Position numbers and translations under genes: made by a program. A DNA stretch of 64,000 nt. Origin: Paludibacter sp. GTDB taxonomy: Bacteria; Bacteroidota; Bacteroidia; Bacteroidales; Paludibacteraceae. Below the pieces are notes generated by a model. It saw only the letters and a program-made list of their open reading frames with translations, was not told where the DNA came from and did not search any database. The stretch covers positions 32,831 to 96,830 of the forward strand of contig JAQTTH010000019.1 in NCBI GenBank assembly GCA_028710895.1, read 5' to 3'. Positions 16,781 through 25,568 of this stretch are shown one piece after another. How positions within the stretch are numbered: the first letter of the stretch is position 1; every line of letters begins with the position of its first letter.

Positions 16781-17914
16781 ATGAACTCAAAGCCTTATAC
16801 ATTCGATCGTGTAGTGCGCATGCTTATTGGATTAGCCGTGCTAATACTCCTTTTTCTGTTGGTGAAGCGATTAAGTGATGTACTATTGCCATTCCTGATT
16901 GCCTGGTTGCTAGCCTATTTAATGCAACCGATGGTTCATTTCTTTCAGTTCAAACTCAGGTTTAAAAACCGCGCACTTTCTATACTGACAACGCTAATAG
17001 TCTTTTTTGGAAGTATTACCGGAGTAATATGGACATTAACTCCAATTGTAACCAGTGAAATTCAGAAGCTATCTCAGTTAACTGTTTCATTTAGTAAGAA
17101 TATAAATGTAAACTCATTCTTACCATTGGCGTGGCAACATGAAATTCAACATTACCTTTCACATTTAAACTTTCAAACTATATTGAAAGATGACACCATT
17201 ATGAATGGAGTCAAAAAATTAGCTCCTCAGTTATGGGATTTTGTAAATGGTTCTCTAGATTTTATTCTTGGGTTTTCGGTTGTTATTATTGTATTCCTGT
17301 ATCTGATTTTCATATTGTTGGATTTTGAAAAGATCTCAGCCTCCATGCTGGGCATTATTCCACCAAAATTCAAGAAACTTACTACCGAAATTATCCTTGA
17401 CCTGGAGAGTGGCATGAACCGCTACTTCAGAGGCCAGGCATTAATTGCATTAATCGTTGGAATACTTTTTATTATTGGATTCAGCATAATTGGGTTACCA
17501 CTGGCAATAATAATGGGATTACTCATCGGATTACTTACAATGGTTCCGTACCTGAAAGCAATAGCTTTGATTCCAACCTTGATGCTGGGGCTGCTTCAGT
17601 CATTTGAGACGGGGCAAAGCTTTGGATCAATTCTTATCGGAATTGCCATTGTTTATATCATCATTCAATTGTTAGAAGATTTATTCCTAACGCCCCGGAT
17701 TATGGGAAAAGTTACAGGCCTGAACCCTGCCGTCATTCTTCTATCATTATCCATCTGGGGATCATTAATGGGAATGGTGGGACTAATCATTGCTTTGCCT
17801 GTTACAACATTAATTATCTCGTACTACAAGCGTTTTGTTTTGAACGAAAATGAAAACAATGCTGAAAGCACAGATCAGGAAGAAATTGAAATTCCGAAGA
17901 ATGTAGAAATGTAA
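16781..17914 (+). CDS. AI-2E/PerM-family membrane transporter
   Basis: A 377-residue polytopic inner-membrane protein with about eight helices. An N-terminal pair (LLVKRLSDVLLPFLIAWLLA) is followed by a large soluble loop (about 90-150), then the conserved permease core with DFEKISASMLGIIPP, GQALIALIVGILFIIGF and MVPYLKAIALIP. These are the hallmarks of the AI-2E transporter (PerM/YdiK) family. Members have been linked to autoinducer export or Na+/H+ antiport, but the substrate here is unknown. It is translated from its own ATG 16 bases after tdk and ends at a strong bidirectional terminator. Confidence 0.85.
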   Translation: MNSKPYTFDRVVRMLIGLAVLILLFLLVKRLSDVLLPFLIAWLLAYLMQPMVHFFQFKLRFKNRALSILTTLIVFFGSITGVIWTLTPIVTSEIQKLSQLTVSFSKNINVNSFLPLAWQHEIQHYLSHLNFQTILKDDTIMNGVKKLAPQLWDFVNGSLDFILGFSVVIIVFLYLIFILLDFEKISASMLGIIPPKFKKLTTEIILDLESGMNRYFRGQALIALIVGILFIIGFSIIGLPLAIIMGLLIGLLTMVPYLKAIALIPTLMLGLLQSFETGQSFGSILIGIAIVYIIIQLLEDLFLTPRIMGKVTGLNPAVILLSLSIWGSLMGMVGLIIALPVTTLIISYYKRFVLNENENNAESTDQEEIEIPKNVEM

Positions 17915-17934
17915 ATACATGCTTAATTTTAAAC

Positions 17935-17975
17935 AGAAAGGGCTGATGATTTGTTTTTCATCAGCCCTTTCTATT
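17935..17975. terminator. Bidirectional terminator between the PerM-type gene and recJ
   Basis: A perfect 15-bp stem, AGAAAGGGCTGATGA (17935-17949) with its complement at 17958-17972, lies between two converging genes. Confidence 0.85.
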
Positions 17976-17989
17976 TATGGTAGTGAAAT

Positions 17990-19714
17990 TCAGACATTCT
18001 CAATTTTAATATCCCGAATCATCAATTGAATTGTAGTATTCCCATTAAATGAGTTCTCTTCGAGCGTATAACATATATCCAGCGGATTTAGAGCTTTCAG
18101 GTGGTCATTATATTCATACATACGAAAAGCTATTCCGTTTATTACATTTTCCGAACTGGCATCTACCAATTCTAACTTCAAATGTTCCTGATCTTTTCCA
18201 ACCAATCGGCTTGTTCCATAATCCATCACCTTTTTAGACACAAACATAGGCTTCATATTGCCGGGACCAAACGGAGCAAATTGTTTAAGCACCCGGAAAA
18301 ACTTGGGTGTAATATCTTTAAACTCCAATACGGCATCAATATCAATTTGCGGATAAGTTTGTTCTTCGAGTATATTTTCCGAAACATATTTTTCAAGACG
18401 TTCGGTGAATAATTCAACATTCTCTTCTTTCATCGACAAGCCTGCAGCATACATGTGCCCTCCAAAATTTTCAAGCAAATCACGGCAAGAATCAATCGCC
18501 TTATAAATATCAAAACCCGAAACCGAACGAGCTGACCCAGACGCCAATCCATTCGATTTTGTCAAAACAATGCTTGGCTTATAATATTCCTCAGATAAAC
18601 GGGAAGCAACAATTCCAATGACCCCTTTGTGCCAATCAGGCTTATACACCACAATAGATTTCCGTTCCTTATAGCGTTTATCGGCTCCAATGAGTGCAAT
18701 AGCTTCGTCAGTGATATTTTTGTCCATATCCTTTCGGTCATTATTGTACTCGTTTATCGTATCGCTTTTTTCTTTCGCAAAGGCATGATCGCTCGAAACC
18801 AACAGCTCTACAGCCTCGGAGGCTAATTTCATTCTTCCGGATGCATTAATTCGCGGGCCAATTTTGAACACAATATCGCTGATTGTTATTTCTTTGTCAG
18901 CCAATCCACAAACATCAAGAATTCCTTTCAAACCAACTCCCGGATTCGAATTAATTTGCTTCAAACCATAAAATGCGAGAATTCGGTTCTCGCCGGTGAT
19001 AGGAACAATATCAGAAGCAATACTTAGTGCCACTAAATCAAGCAACTGAGTCAGCTGAGAAAAATCGATATTATTGGTAATAGCAAAAGCCTGCATTAGC
19101 TTAAACCCAACTCCACAACCCGAAAGATGTTTATATGGATAGGTGCAATCATCCCGTTTAGGATCGAGGACTGCCACCGCAGGAGGTAAAACGGCATCAG
19201 GAGTATGGTGATCGCAAATAATAAAATCAACACCTAACGTCAGGGCATATTTTACCTTTTCAACTGCTTTTATACCGCAGTCGAGAGCAATAATCAGTTT
19301 AAAATCATTGGCAGCTGCATAGTCAATTCCCTGTACGGAAATCCCATAACCTTCGTTATATCGATCGGGGATGTAGAAATCGATATTTGAATAAAATTGC
19401 TTCAGAAATTTATAAACCAATGAAACCGAAGTGGTTCCATCCACATCATAATCGCCATAAACCATAATTTTTTGGTTCTTCTGCATGGCTTTTGTAAGCC
19501 TGTTGACAGCATTTTGCATATCTGCCATCAGAAATGGGTCATGCAAATCGGCAAGATCCGGTCTAAAAAAACGACGGGCATCTTCAAAAGTCAAGATGTC
19601 CCGTTGAACTAACAATTGGGCAAGTATTGGACTAATACTTAATTCATCGGCTATTTTTTTTTGTATCTCAATTTGTTGTTCTGAAAGTGATCTGTAAATC
19701 CATGTATTTATCAT
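17990..19714 (-). CDS. recJ: Single-stranded-DNA-specific exonuclease RecJ
   Basis: A 574-residue DHH-superfamily 5'-3' exonuclease acting in RecF recombination and mismatch repair. Motif I is DYDVDGTTS (about residue 85), the DHH motif is ICDHHTPD (about 166), the DHHA1 motif region has ASGSARSVSGFDIYKA and FGGHMYAAG (GGH), and an OB-fold nucleic-acid domain is at the C-terminus. Length and motif order match bacterial RecJ. It is monocistronic, facing the PerM-type gene. A TACCTTTA box on the minus strand near 19833 is a weak promoter candidate. Confidence 0.96.
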   Translation of the reverse strand: MINTWIYRSLSEQQIEIQKKIADELSISPILAQLLVQRDILTFEDARRFFRPDLADLHDPFLMADMQNAVNRLTKAMQKNQKIMVYGDYDVDGTTSVSLVYKFLKQFYSNIDFYIPDRYNEGYGISVQGIDYAAANDFKLIIALDCGIKAVEKVKYALTLGVDFIICDHHTPDAVLPPAVAVLDPKRDDCTYPYKHLSGCGVGFKLMQAFAITNNIDFSQLTQLLDLVALSIASDIVPITGENRILAFYGLKQINSNPGVGLKGILDVCGLADKEITISDIVFKIGPRINASGRMKLASEAVELLVSSDHAFAKEKSDTINEYNNDRKDMDKNITDEAIALIGADKRYKERKSIVVYKPDWHKGVIGIVASRLSEEYYKPSIVLTKSNGLASGSARSVSGFDIYKAIDSCRDLLENFGGHMYAAGLSMKEENVELFTERLEKYVSENILEEQTYPQIDIDAVLEFKDITPKFFRVLKQFAPFGPGNMKPMFVSKKVMDYGTSRLVGKDQEHLKLELVDASSENVINGIAFRMYEYNDHLKALNPLDICYTLEENSFNGNTTIQLMIRDIKIENV

Positions 19715-20041
19715 TGTGTACTATTTTTCTACTCAGGGCGAAGAGTTCTACTCCTCAAAACAAGCAAGCCTCTATCTTTCAACATCAAAAAAAGATTCAT
19801 CAACTCCCAGCAATTAGCTACTTGCATGCTGTAAAGGTAAAGATTTTTTTCAGAACATGCAAGGACAAAAATTGAAAGAATCGCCAAAATTGGTTTAACA
19901 GCATGGCACACGAGAGTTACAAATTAGATTATTATCTTTGTGTCGAATAAACATTTAGTACGAGAAAATAATTTTCAATTTATCCCGTTTATATTAGTTG
20001 GATGAAAAAGTTCAGTGCTATTTGATTGAGAGAAAGAACAT
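19715..20041. other. 327-base intergenic region between recJ and the TC-AMP synthase gene
   Basis: Divergent-promoter region without a credible gene. It holds the plus-strand promoter at 19933-19940 and a tiny ORF of seven codons (20002-20025, MKKFSAI) just before the downstream gene. Nothing else stands out. Confidence 0.5.
19933..19940 (+). promoter_or_regulatory. -7 element (TATCTTTG) for the TC-AMP synthase gene
   Basis: A perfect TAnnTTTG match; the leader would be about 95 bases long, longer than most in this window. Confidence 0.55.
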
Positions 20042-20605
20042 ATGAAAGAAGAAATAAAAAAAGCTGTTGAAGTACTTCGTGAGGGTGGTGTTATACTTTA
20101 TCCAACTGACACTGTTTGGGGTTTAGGTTGCGATGCAACGAATGAAGAAGCTGTAAAACGAATTTTCGAAATAAAGAAAAGAGCCGATGCCAAAGCTATG
20201 TTAGTGTTGATTGATTCTTCGGGCAAACTGGAATCATATGTTGAAGAAGTTCCTGATATGGCCTGGGAGTTAATTGAGTTAACAGAGAAACCCTTGACCA
20301 TCATCTATCCTGAGGCTAAAAAATTAGCCAAAAACCTAATTGCCGAAGACAAATCGATTGGAATACGAGTGACAAGCGAACCCTTTTCCAGAAATCTCTG
20401 TACCCAATTCCGCAAGCCGATAGTTTCTACCTCCGCAAACGTTAGTGGAGATCCAACTCCTTCAAATTTCAAACAAATTTCGGATGAAATAAAGAATGCT
20501 GTGGACTATGTGGTGAATTTCAGGCAAGATGACAATTCGCAACCCAAACCATCATCTATTATCAAATTGGGCAAAGGGAATCTTATTCAGATAATCAGAG
20601 AATGA
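20042..20605 (+). CDS. tsaC: L-threonylcarbamoyladenylate synthase (Sua5/YrdC/YciO family)
   Basis: A 187-residue cytosolic enzyme that makes threonylcarbamoyl-AMP for the t6A modification of ANN-decoding tRNAs. The family signature is YPTDTVWGLGCDATNEEAV near residue 20, followed by KKRADAKAMLVLI, and PIVSTSANVSGDPTP in the C-terminal half. There is only the YrdC domain and no Sua5 C-terminal extension. A YciO-like paralogue of uncertain role cannot be excluded. It has its own promoter. The next gene on the strand is the disrupted methyltransferase. Confidence 0.9.
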   Translation: MKEEIKKAVEVLREGGVILYPTDTVWGLGCDATNEEAVKRIFEIKKRADAKAMLVLIDSSGKLESYVEEVPDMAWELIELTEKPLTIIYPEAKKLAKNLIAEDKSIGIRVTSEPFSRNLCTQFRKPIVSTSANVSGDPTPSNFKQISDEIKNAVDYVVNFRQDDNSQPKPSSIIKLGKGNLIQIIRE

Positions 20606-20691
20606 CGTTAATATTCACACCAACAAATACTCGATTGAAAAATGAAAAATAAAGATTTACGCTGGAAATTAGCTCAAGAATATGAATATAA

Positions 20692-21357
20692 TTGGTAAAA
20701 AAAAGAGAAGAAATCATAGGAGTTCTGTACTATGAGCATAGCGCTAATGATATTAGGAATTATCTAACATCACACAATTTGCTAAATTCTAGCACTGCCA
20801 TTTTAGAGATTGGAAGCTGTGCATATGGTATTCTTACATATCTTAAAGAGAGTAATAACAGATTTGGAATTGACCCCTTAGAATCATATTATTCATCTGT
20901 GCCTGCATTTACAAACAAACGCGATAAGTCAGTACAATATCTTACAGCAAAAGGAGAAACTCTGCCTTTTGCTGACAAAATGTTCGATTTAGTTATAGTT
21001 AACAATGTGTTGGATCACTGTGAAAATCCAAGTAAAGTTATGGAAGAAATAAAAAGAGTAATTAAGCAGGAAGGAGTAATTTACTTTCGACAGAACACAT
21101 ACAATGCTTATGGGAAGCTAATGAGGAGCCCAATGGAGTTATTTTTAGTGGATAAGGGTCATCCCTTCACCTTCAAAAAAATAGATCTCAAGCATCTGTT
21201 ATTTAAAAACAAATTCACAATCATCAAGTCCGAAAAGACAGGTTATTTTACAACGTGGCTACATGAAATTAGATCAAAAAGCATTAAAGATAAGATTAAA
21301 GCATTTTTGTTTATTACACGTGATAAAGTTACTTATTATATAGAAAATTCTAAATAA
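20692..21357 (+). CDS. Class I SAM-dependent methyltransferase, probably frameshifted near its 5' end
   Basis: The open frame encodes 221 residues with a Rossmann-like methyltransferase core: motif I LEIGSCAYG, DPL acidic loop, AKGETLPFADKMFDLVIVNN (motifs II-III), and VIKQEGVIYFR. It has no ATG near its start and would have to begin at TTG 20692. In another frame, ATG 20642 opens 18 codons reading MKNKDLRWKLAQEYEYNW, which stop at TAA 20696-20698, exactly where the methyltransferase frame begins with KKREEI. The two pieces join naturally after a one-base shift. I infer a broken gene or a base-call error near the A8 run (20697-20704). The neighbouring sugar transferase suggests a polysaccharide role. 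Confidence 0.65.
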   Translation: MVKKREEIIGVLYYEHSANDIRNYLTSHNLLNSSTAILEIGSCAYGILTYLKESNNRFGIDPLESYYSSVPAFTNKRDKSVQYLTAKGETLPFADKMFDLVIVNNVLDHCENPSKVMEEIKRVIKQEGVIYFRQNTYNAYGKLMRSPMELFLVDKGHPFTFKKIDLKHLLFKNKFTIIKSEKTGYFTTWLHEIRSKSIKDKIKAFLFITRDKVTYYIENSK

Positions 21358-21419
21358 TATTACTCTATTCTCAACACCACAAAACAGGGGGTTATTTAAC
21401 GCCAAATTCCGAATAAATA

Positions 21420-22820
21420 ATGAATAAAAATCGACTTTTCCTCAAATATATACTTTATGACATGCTGGCGGCATTACTGGTGTGGGTTGCATTTGTTATA
21501 TTCCGGAAAACGATTAACAACATAAACATTTTACATGATTTCCAAATTCTTATTCCAAACCATAATTACTTGGTGAGCCTCTTACTATTCCCAATTTATT
21601 GTACGTTTGTGTACTATTTGAGCGGATTTTATCTTAACACCATCAAAAAAACTAAATTGAGTTTAGTTACAAACACACTTCTAACAACCGTACTTATATC
21701 TTTCCTTGTGTTTTTTTTACTTAAGCTAGGTGATGTTGTAGTATCGTACAGGTATTTCTATTTCTCAATGTTAGTTTTATTTGGGCTATTATTCTGTATT
21801 ACATTTCTGTTTAGAAACTTCATATTTTCACAAATACATCATAATTATAAAACAAAAAAATGGACAATTAACACGCTTATTATTGGGACTGGAAGTAATG
21901 CTTTAAAAATTGCTAATGAGCTTGAGCAAAATGCGGAACAAAATACACTTAAAGGATTTGTATCGCTCAATCAACATATAGTTATGCCACAGGACAGAGT
22001 GCTTGGATCGATGAACCAGATTGCATCGATAATTGAGAAAAACAACATTCAGGAAGCTATTGTTATTCTGGACAATGCTGATGAGCAACAACTGTTCACC
22101 ATAATAAATTCGCTTTATAAATTCAATATTGATATCCGATTTACACCAAGATTATACGAGATTCTAACAGGTAGTGCCAAAATCAATCGATTAGAAATTA
22201 GTCCATTGGTAAACATCACCAGTTCATCAATGTCTGACTGGGAAGCCAGTATCAAGCGTTTTGTGGACATAATAGCCTCAGTTATTTCACTAATTCTTTT
22301 ATCGCCATTTCTTATCTATTTTATGATACGTATCAAGCGGGATTCCAAAGGACCGGTTTTTTACAGACAAGAACGAATTGGACGTTATGGAAGACCTTTT
22401 AAAATACTAAAGTTCAGAACTATGTATGTTGGCTCAGAGACTGGAGTTCCACAGCTAAGCAGTGCCAACGACGACCGGATTACCCCAGTCGGAAAAATAC
22501 TGCGGAAATACCGCATTGATGAAATTCCTCAGTTCTGGAATATTATTAAAGGTGATATGAGTCTGGTTGGTCCACGCCCGGAAAGACGCTATTATATCAA
22601 CCGTATTATAGAAGAAGCTCCGTATTACTGCTTACTGTATAAGATCCGCCCGGGATTAACATCCTGGGGACCCATAAAAATTGGTTACTCCGACAGTATT
22701 GAAAAAATGATTGAACGACTGAACTACGATATCATTTATTTAGACAATATGTCATTGATTACTGATTTCAAGATATTAGTTTACACGGTAGAAATCATTT
22801 TTAAAGGGAAAGGAGTTTGA
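21420..22820 (+). CDS. Polyprenyl-phosphate sugar-1-phosphate transferase (WcaJ-like PHPT)
   Basis: A 466-residue initiating transferase of exopolysaccharide or O-unit synthesis. Residues about 10-145 form four to five membrane helices. A nucleotide-binding-like domain follows (about 145-265, TLIIGTGSNALKIANELEQN). One more helix near 285-305 precedes the catalytic bacterial sugar transferase domain, with KRDSKGPVFYRQERIGRYG, KILKFRTM, RKYRIDEIPQFWNIIKGDMS and LVGPRPE. This is the full-length PHPT architecture, moving a hexose-1-phosphate from UDP-sugar onto undecaprenyl phosphate. No capsule cluster lies around it, so it is a detached gene. It follows the methyltransferase by 62 bases. Confidence 0.92.
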   Translation: MNKNRLFLKYILYDMLAALLVWVAFVIFRKTINNINILHDFQILIPNHNYLVSLLLFPIYCTFVYYLSGFYLNTIKKTKLSLVTNTLLTTVLISFLVFFLLKLGDVVVSYRYFYFSMLVLFGLLFCITFLFRNFIFSQIHHNYKTKKWTINTLIIGTGSNALKIANELEQNAEQNTLKGFVSLNQHIVMPQDRVLGSMNQIASIIEKNNIQEAIVILDNADEQQLFTIINSLYKFNIDIRFTPRLYEILTGSAKINRLEISPLVNITSSSMSDWEASIKRFVDIIASVISLILLSPFLIYFMIRIKRDSKGPVFYRQERIGRYGRPFKILKFRTMYVGSETGVPQLSSANDDRITPVGKILRKYRIDEIPQFWNIIKGDMSLVGPRPERRYYINRIIEEAPYYCLLYKIRPGLTSWGPIKIGYSDSIEKMIERLNYDIIYLDNMSLITDFKILVYTVEIIFKGKGV

Positions 22821-22846
22821 TAACGCTACTAATTTCTATATCTTTG
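22816..22846 (+). promoter_or_regulatory. Full promoter for the ClC channel gene
   Basis: A -33 TTTG (22816-22819) and a -7 TATCTTTG (22839-22846) are separated by 19 bases, a complete Bacteroidota promoter. The -33 element overlaps the stop codon of the sugar transferase gene. Confidence 0.8.
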
Positions 22847-22873
22847 CAACAGTTTTTTTAGGGTAAAAAAGGT

Positions 22874-24652
22874 ATGGAGAATAGAAGTTGGTATATTAAA
22901 ATGATTGCATGGAGAGAGTTGCACATAAAAGAACGCAATTTTATCCTTATGCTGAGTTTTGTAGTTGGTATTTTTGCTGCCACTGCTGCCTTTCTATTGA
23001 AATCAGCCATCCACATTATTCAACATTTTCTAACTGAAAGTTTTAGCAGATACTCCGTCAACTATTGGTACCTTGTTTTTCCTGCAGTTGGTATCCTGAT
23101 CACCTCTCTATATGTTCGATATATTGTCAAAGACAATATCAGTCATGGGGTAACCCGAATTCTTTATGCCATTTCGCAACGAAAAAGCATTTTAAAACTT
23201 CACAATACCTGGACATCTATCGTCGGAAGTTCTATTACCATTGGTTTTGGTGGATCGGTAGGAGCTGAAGCACCCATTGTACTTACAGGTGCAGCTATAG
23301 GCTCAAATCTGGGAAATCTCTTTAAACTGGATCAAAAAACACTCATGCTGCTGGTTGGATGTGGAGCCGCCGGAGCGATTGGTGGTATTTTCAAAGCGCC
23401 CATTGCCGGATTGGTGTTTACCCTGGAAGTATTGATGCTAGACATGACGCTCACGGCCATTGTTCCACTGCTTATATCGTCGGTAACAGCCACATCGTTA
23501 TCGTATTTCTTCTCGGGAAGCGAATTTATGTTTGAATTTGGGAAGTACGAGCCTTTTGCCATTTCACGCATTCCTTATTTAATTTTGCTTGGTATAATTT
23601 GCGGTTTGGTATCACTCTATTTTACACGTGGCATGAATAAAATAGAAGGAGTCTTCAGAAGATTAAAAAATCCTTATTCAAAACTGGCACTTGGAGGCTC
23701 TGTGTTGAGTTTGCTCATTTTTATTTTTCCACCACTCTACGGCGAAGGATACGATACCATCGTAGCTCTACTTAACGGACATTCTGCCACTACGCTCGAC
23801 CGGACATTCTTTTTGGGTATGGGTAACAGCCCGTGGGTATTGATTACGTATCTGGTTTTAATCATTGCTTTCAAAATATTTGCGTCGGCCTCCACTACTT
23901 CAGCCGGAGGTGTTGGTGGTATTTTTGCTCCCTCACTGTTTATAGGCTGCCTCACAGGTTTTGTTGTGGCAAAGGTGCTCAATGTTTTTGGAATTCATAT
24001 TCCAATTGAAAATTTCGCTTTAGCAGGCATGTCAGGGTTAATGTCGGGGGTTATGCACGCTCCTCTCACCGGGATCTTCCTTATCGCAGAGCTCACAGGG
24101 GGCTACAACCTGTTTATGACACTGATGATTGTATCAACAGTGTCGTATTTGACCATCATCCTCTTCGAACCTCATAGCTTGTACGCCATGCGTTTGGCCC
24201 AAAAAGGAGAATTGCTCACCCACCACAAGGACAAGGCCATTCTGACAATGCTCAAAATGGAGAATTTTATCGAGACCGATTTTATTGTATTGCATCCCGA
24301 TATGACATTGGGAGAATTAGTAAAAAATATTTCTCAATCCAAACGTAATATATTCCCTGTTTTGAATCCCAAAACGAATGTAATCGTTGGAGTTGTGTTG
24401 GTTGACGAGGTACGGAACATCATGTTCCGTCCAGACTTATACAATCGGTTTCATGTACGCAAATTAATGACTTCAATCCCTGCTACACTCAATGTATCAA
24501 TGCCCATGGAAAAGGTTATGGATATTTTTGAGGGTACAGGATCGTGGTATTTGCCCGTAGTGGACGACAACAAAGTATATCTGGGATTTTGCTCGAAATC
24601 AAAAATATTCAATTCGTACCGACATGTACTGGTGCATTTTTCTGACGAATAG
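22874..24652 (+). CDS. ClC-family chloride channel/antiporter with CBS domains
   Basis: A 592-residue inner-membrane protein. The membrane part (about 25-435) has the ClC signatures GFGGSVGAEAPIVLTG (the second motif, GxEGP, reads GAEAP) and GGVGGIFAPSLFIG (GxFxP). GGIFKAPIAGLVFTLEVL lies between them, with Glu in the position of the gating glutamate region. A soluble C-terminal pair of CBS domains (about 465-590) probably binds adenine nucleotides and regulates transport. The first ClC motif departs from the GSGIP form. Whether it is a channel or a Cl-/H+ exchanger cannot be decided by eye. It has a strong promoter of its own. Confidence 0.92.
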   Translation: MENRSWYIKMIAWRELHIKERNFILMLSFVVGIFAATAAFLLKSAIHIIQHFLTESFSRYSVNYWYLVFPAVGILITSLYVRYIVKDNISHGVTRILYAISQRKSILKLHNTWTSIVGSSITIGFGGSVGAEAPIVLTGAAIGSNLGNLFKLDQKTLMLLVGCGAAGAIGGIFKAPIAGLVFTLEVLMLDMTLTAIVPLLISSVTATSLSYFFSGSEFMFEFGKYEPFAISRIPYLILLGIICGLVSLYFTRGMNKIEGVFRRLKNPYSKLALGGSVLSLLIFIFPPLYGEGYDTIVALLNGHSATTLDRTFFLGMGNSPWVLITYLVLIIAFKIFASASTTSAGGVGGIFAPSLFIGCLTGFVVAKVLNVFGIHIPIENFALAGMSGLMSGVMHAPLTGIFLIAELTGGYNLFMTLMIVSTVSYLTIILFEPHSLYAMRLAQKGELLTHHKDKAILTMLKMENFIETDFIVLHPDMTLGELVKNISQSKRNIFPVLNPKTNVIVGVVLVDEVRNIMFRPDLYNRFHVRKLMTSIPATLNVSMPMEKVMDIFEGTGSWYLPVVDDNKVYLGFCSKSKIFNSYRHVLVHFSDE

Positions 24653-24706
24653 AAGTCCTCCTTAGATGATAGTTGACAGCTATACACTTTTATCAATTTA
24701 AAAACA

Positions 24707-24907
24707 ATGACAAAACAAAAACAAACATATACTGAAGCGGTTGCTGAATTGGAAAACATTCTAACAGAACTGGAGAATAATTCGGATATCAATATGGACG
24801 AAATTTCCGAACGAGTAAAACGTGCGGCCTTTTTGATGGAGTTTTGCAAAAAACAGTTGCATGAACTGGATTCAGCATTGGAAAAAATGATGGAAAATTT
24901 GGATTAA
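24707..24907 (+). CDS. xseB: Exodeoxyribonuclease VII small subunit
   Basis: A 66-residue helical protein with the XseB pattern YTEAVAELENILTELENN and ERVKRAAFLMEFCKKQL. The small subunit pairs in several copies with XseA to degrade single-stranded DNA into oligonucleotides. xseA is usually the upstream neighbour but is not in this window; here a ClC gene precedes it by 54 bases. Length is as expected. Confidence 0.88.
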   Translation: MTKQKQTYTEAVAELENILTELENNSDINMDEISERVKRAAFLMEFCKKQLHELDSALEKMMENLD

Positions 24908-24908
24908 T

Positions 24909-25568
24909 CTATTCCATGAATTGTAATTCAACCGATTTCAAACCGGCGTATTTTTTCAGCAATTCAATGCTGTGGTCAACTGTTTCCTGCAACCCATTCT
25001 TTCCACTATAGCCATTGATAATCATAAGTAATTGTGTTGTGTCATTTGAGATTTTGGTACGTTCGTTATCGCTTGTCGGGGTGCCAATACCACCAATTTT
25101 ATCGCGATAAAGTGGCAAGCCTTCTACGTTCAACAAACCCCTCCCGATGGCTTCAAATTCATCATTGTGTGCTCCCACTCCAAGCTCCACATCACCTTGT
25201 ACTTTGGCAAGATCAAAACCTCCAATGGAAAATCCACTTCGAATGGATACCAGATTGATTATATCAACCAATGTGCTGACTTTATAGACCGATATTTCCC
25301 GTACAATTCGGCGACATAGGGCTTCGGCGGAAGGACGATACCGATTGGGATCCTTTCCCAACACTTTATATATTTTACGGGTAGCAGCAATTTCGGGGCG
25401 CTTATTTATTTCTTCAAGTAAATAGGTTGCTCGTATATTCCTAAACTCAGCTTCCATTTCTGCCCAAAAAGCATCCGGAGTAACTGAGTTTTTTACTTCA
25501 CAGGTAATAATTGCCAACCTTAGTTCCGGGCAAGCCTCACGAATTTTAGTTGAGATTTCGATATCCAT
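24909..25568 (-). CDS. Stand-alone B3/B4-domain protein (PheT-like editing domain)
   Basis: A 219-residue protein consisting of the B3/B4 tRNA-binding/editing domain found in the beta subunit of phenylalanyl-tRNA synthetase. Visible blocks are RYRPSAEALCRRIVR, STLVDIINLVSIRSGFSIGGFD and GGIGTPTSDNERTKI. In PheRS this domain hydrolyses mischarged Tyr-tRNA-Phe. Free-standing versions are presumed trans-editing or aminoacyl-RNA-hydrolysing factors, with little direct proof. It abuts pgeF with no gap and ends two bases from convergent xseB, so it is the last gene of the adk-obgE-pgeF run. Confidence 0.8.
   Translation of the reverse strand: MDIEISTKIREACPELRLAIITCEVKNSVTPDAFWAEMEAEFRNIRATYLLEEINKRPEIAATRKIYKVLGKDPNRYRPSAEALCRRIVREISVYKVSTLVDIINLVSIRSGFSIGGFDLAKVQGDVELGVGAHNDEFEAIGRGLLNVEGLPLYRDKIGGIGTPTSDNERTKISNDTTQLLMIINGYSGKNGLQETVDHSIELLKKYAGLKSVELQFME

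Noticed and set aside
20002..20025. Seven-codon ORF (MKKFSAI) as a regulatory leader peptide before tsaC
   Set aside because: No associated attenuator hairpin or codon bias for a single amino acid; short ORFs are frequent by chance.
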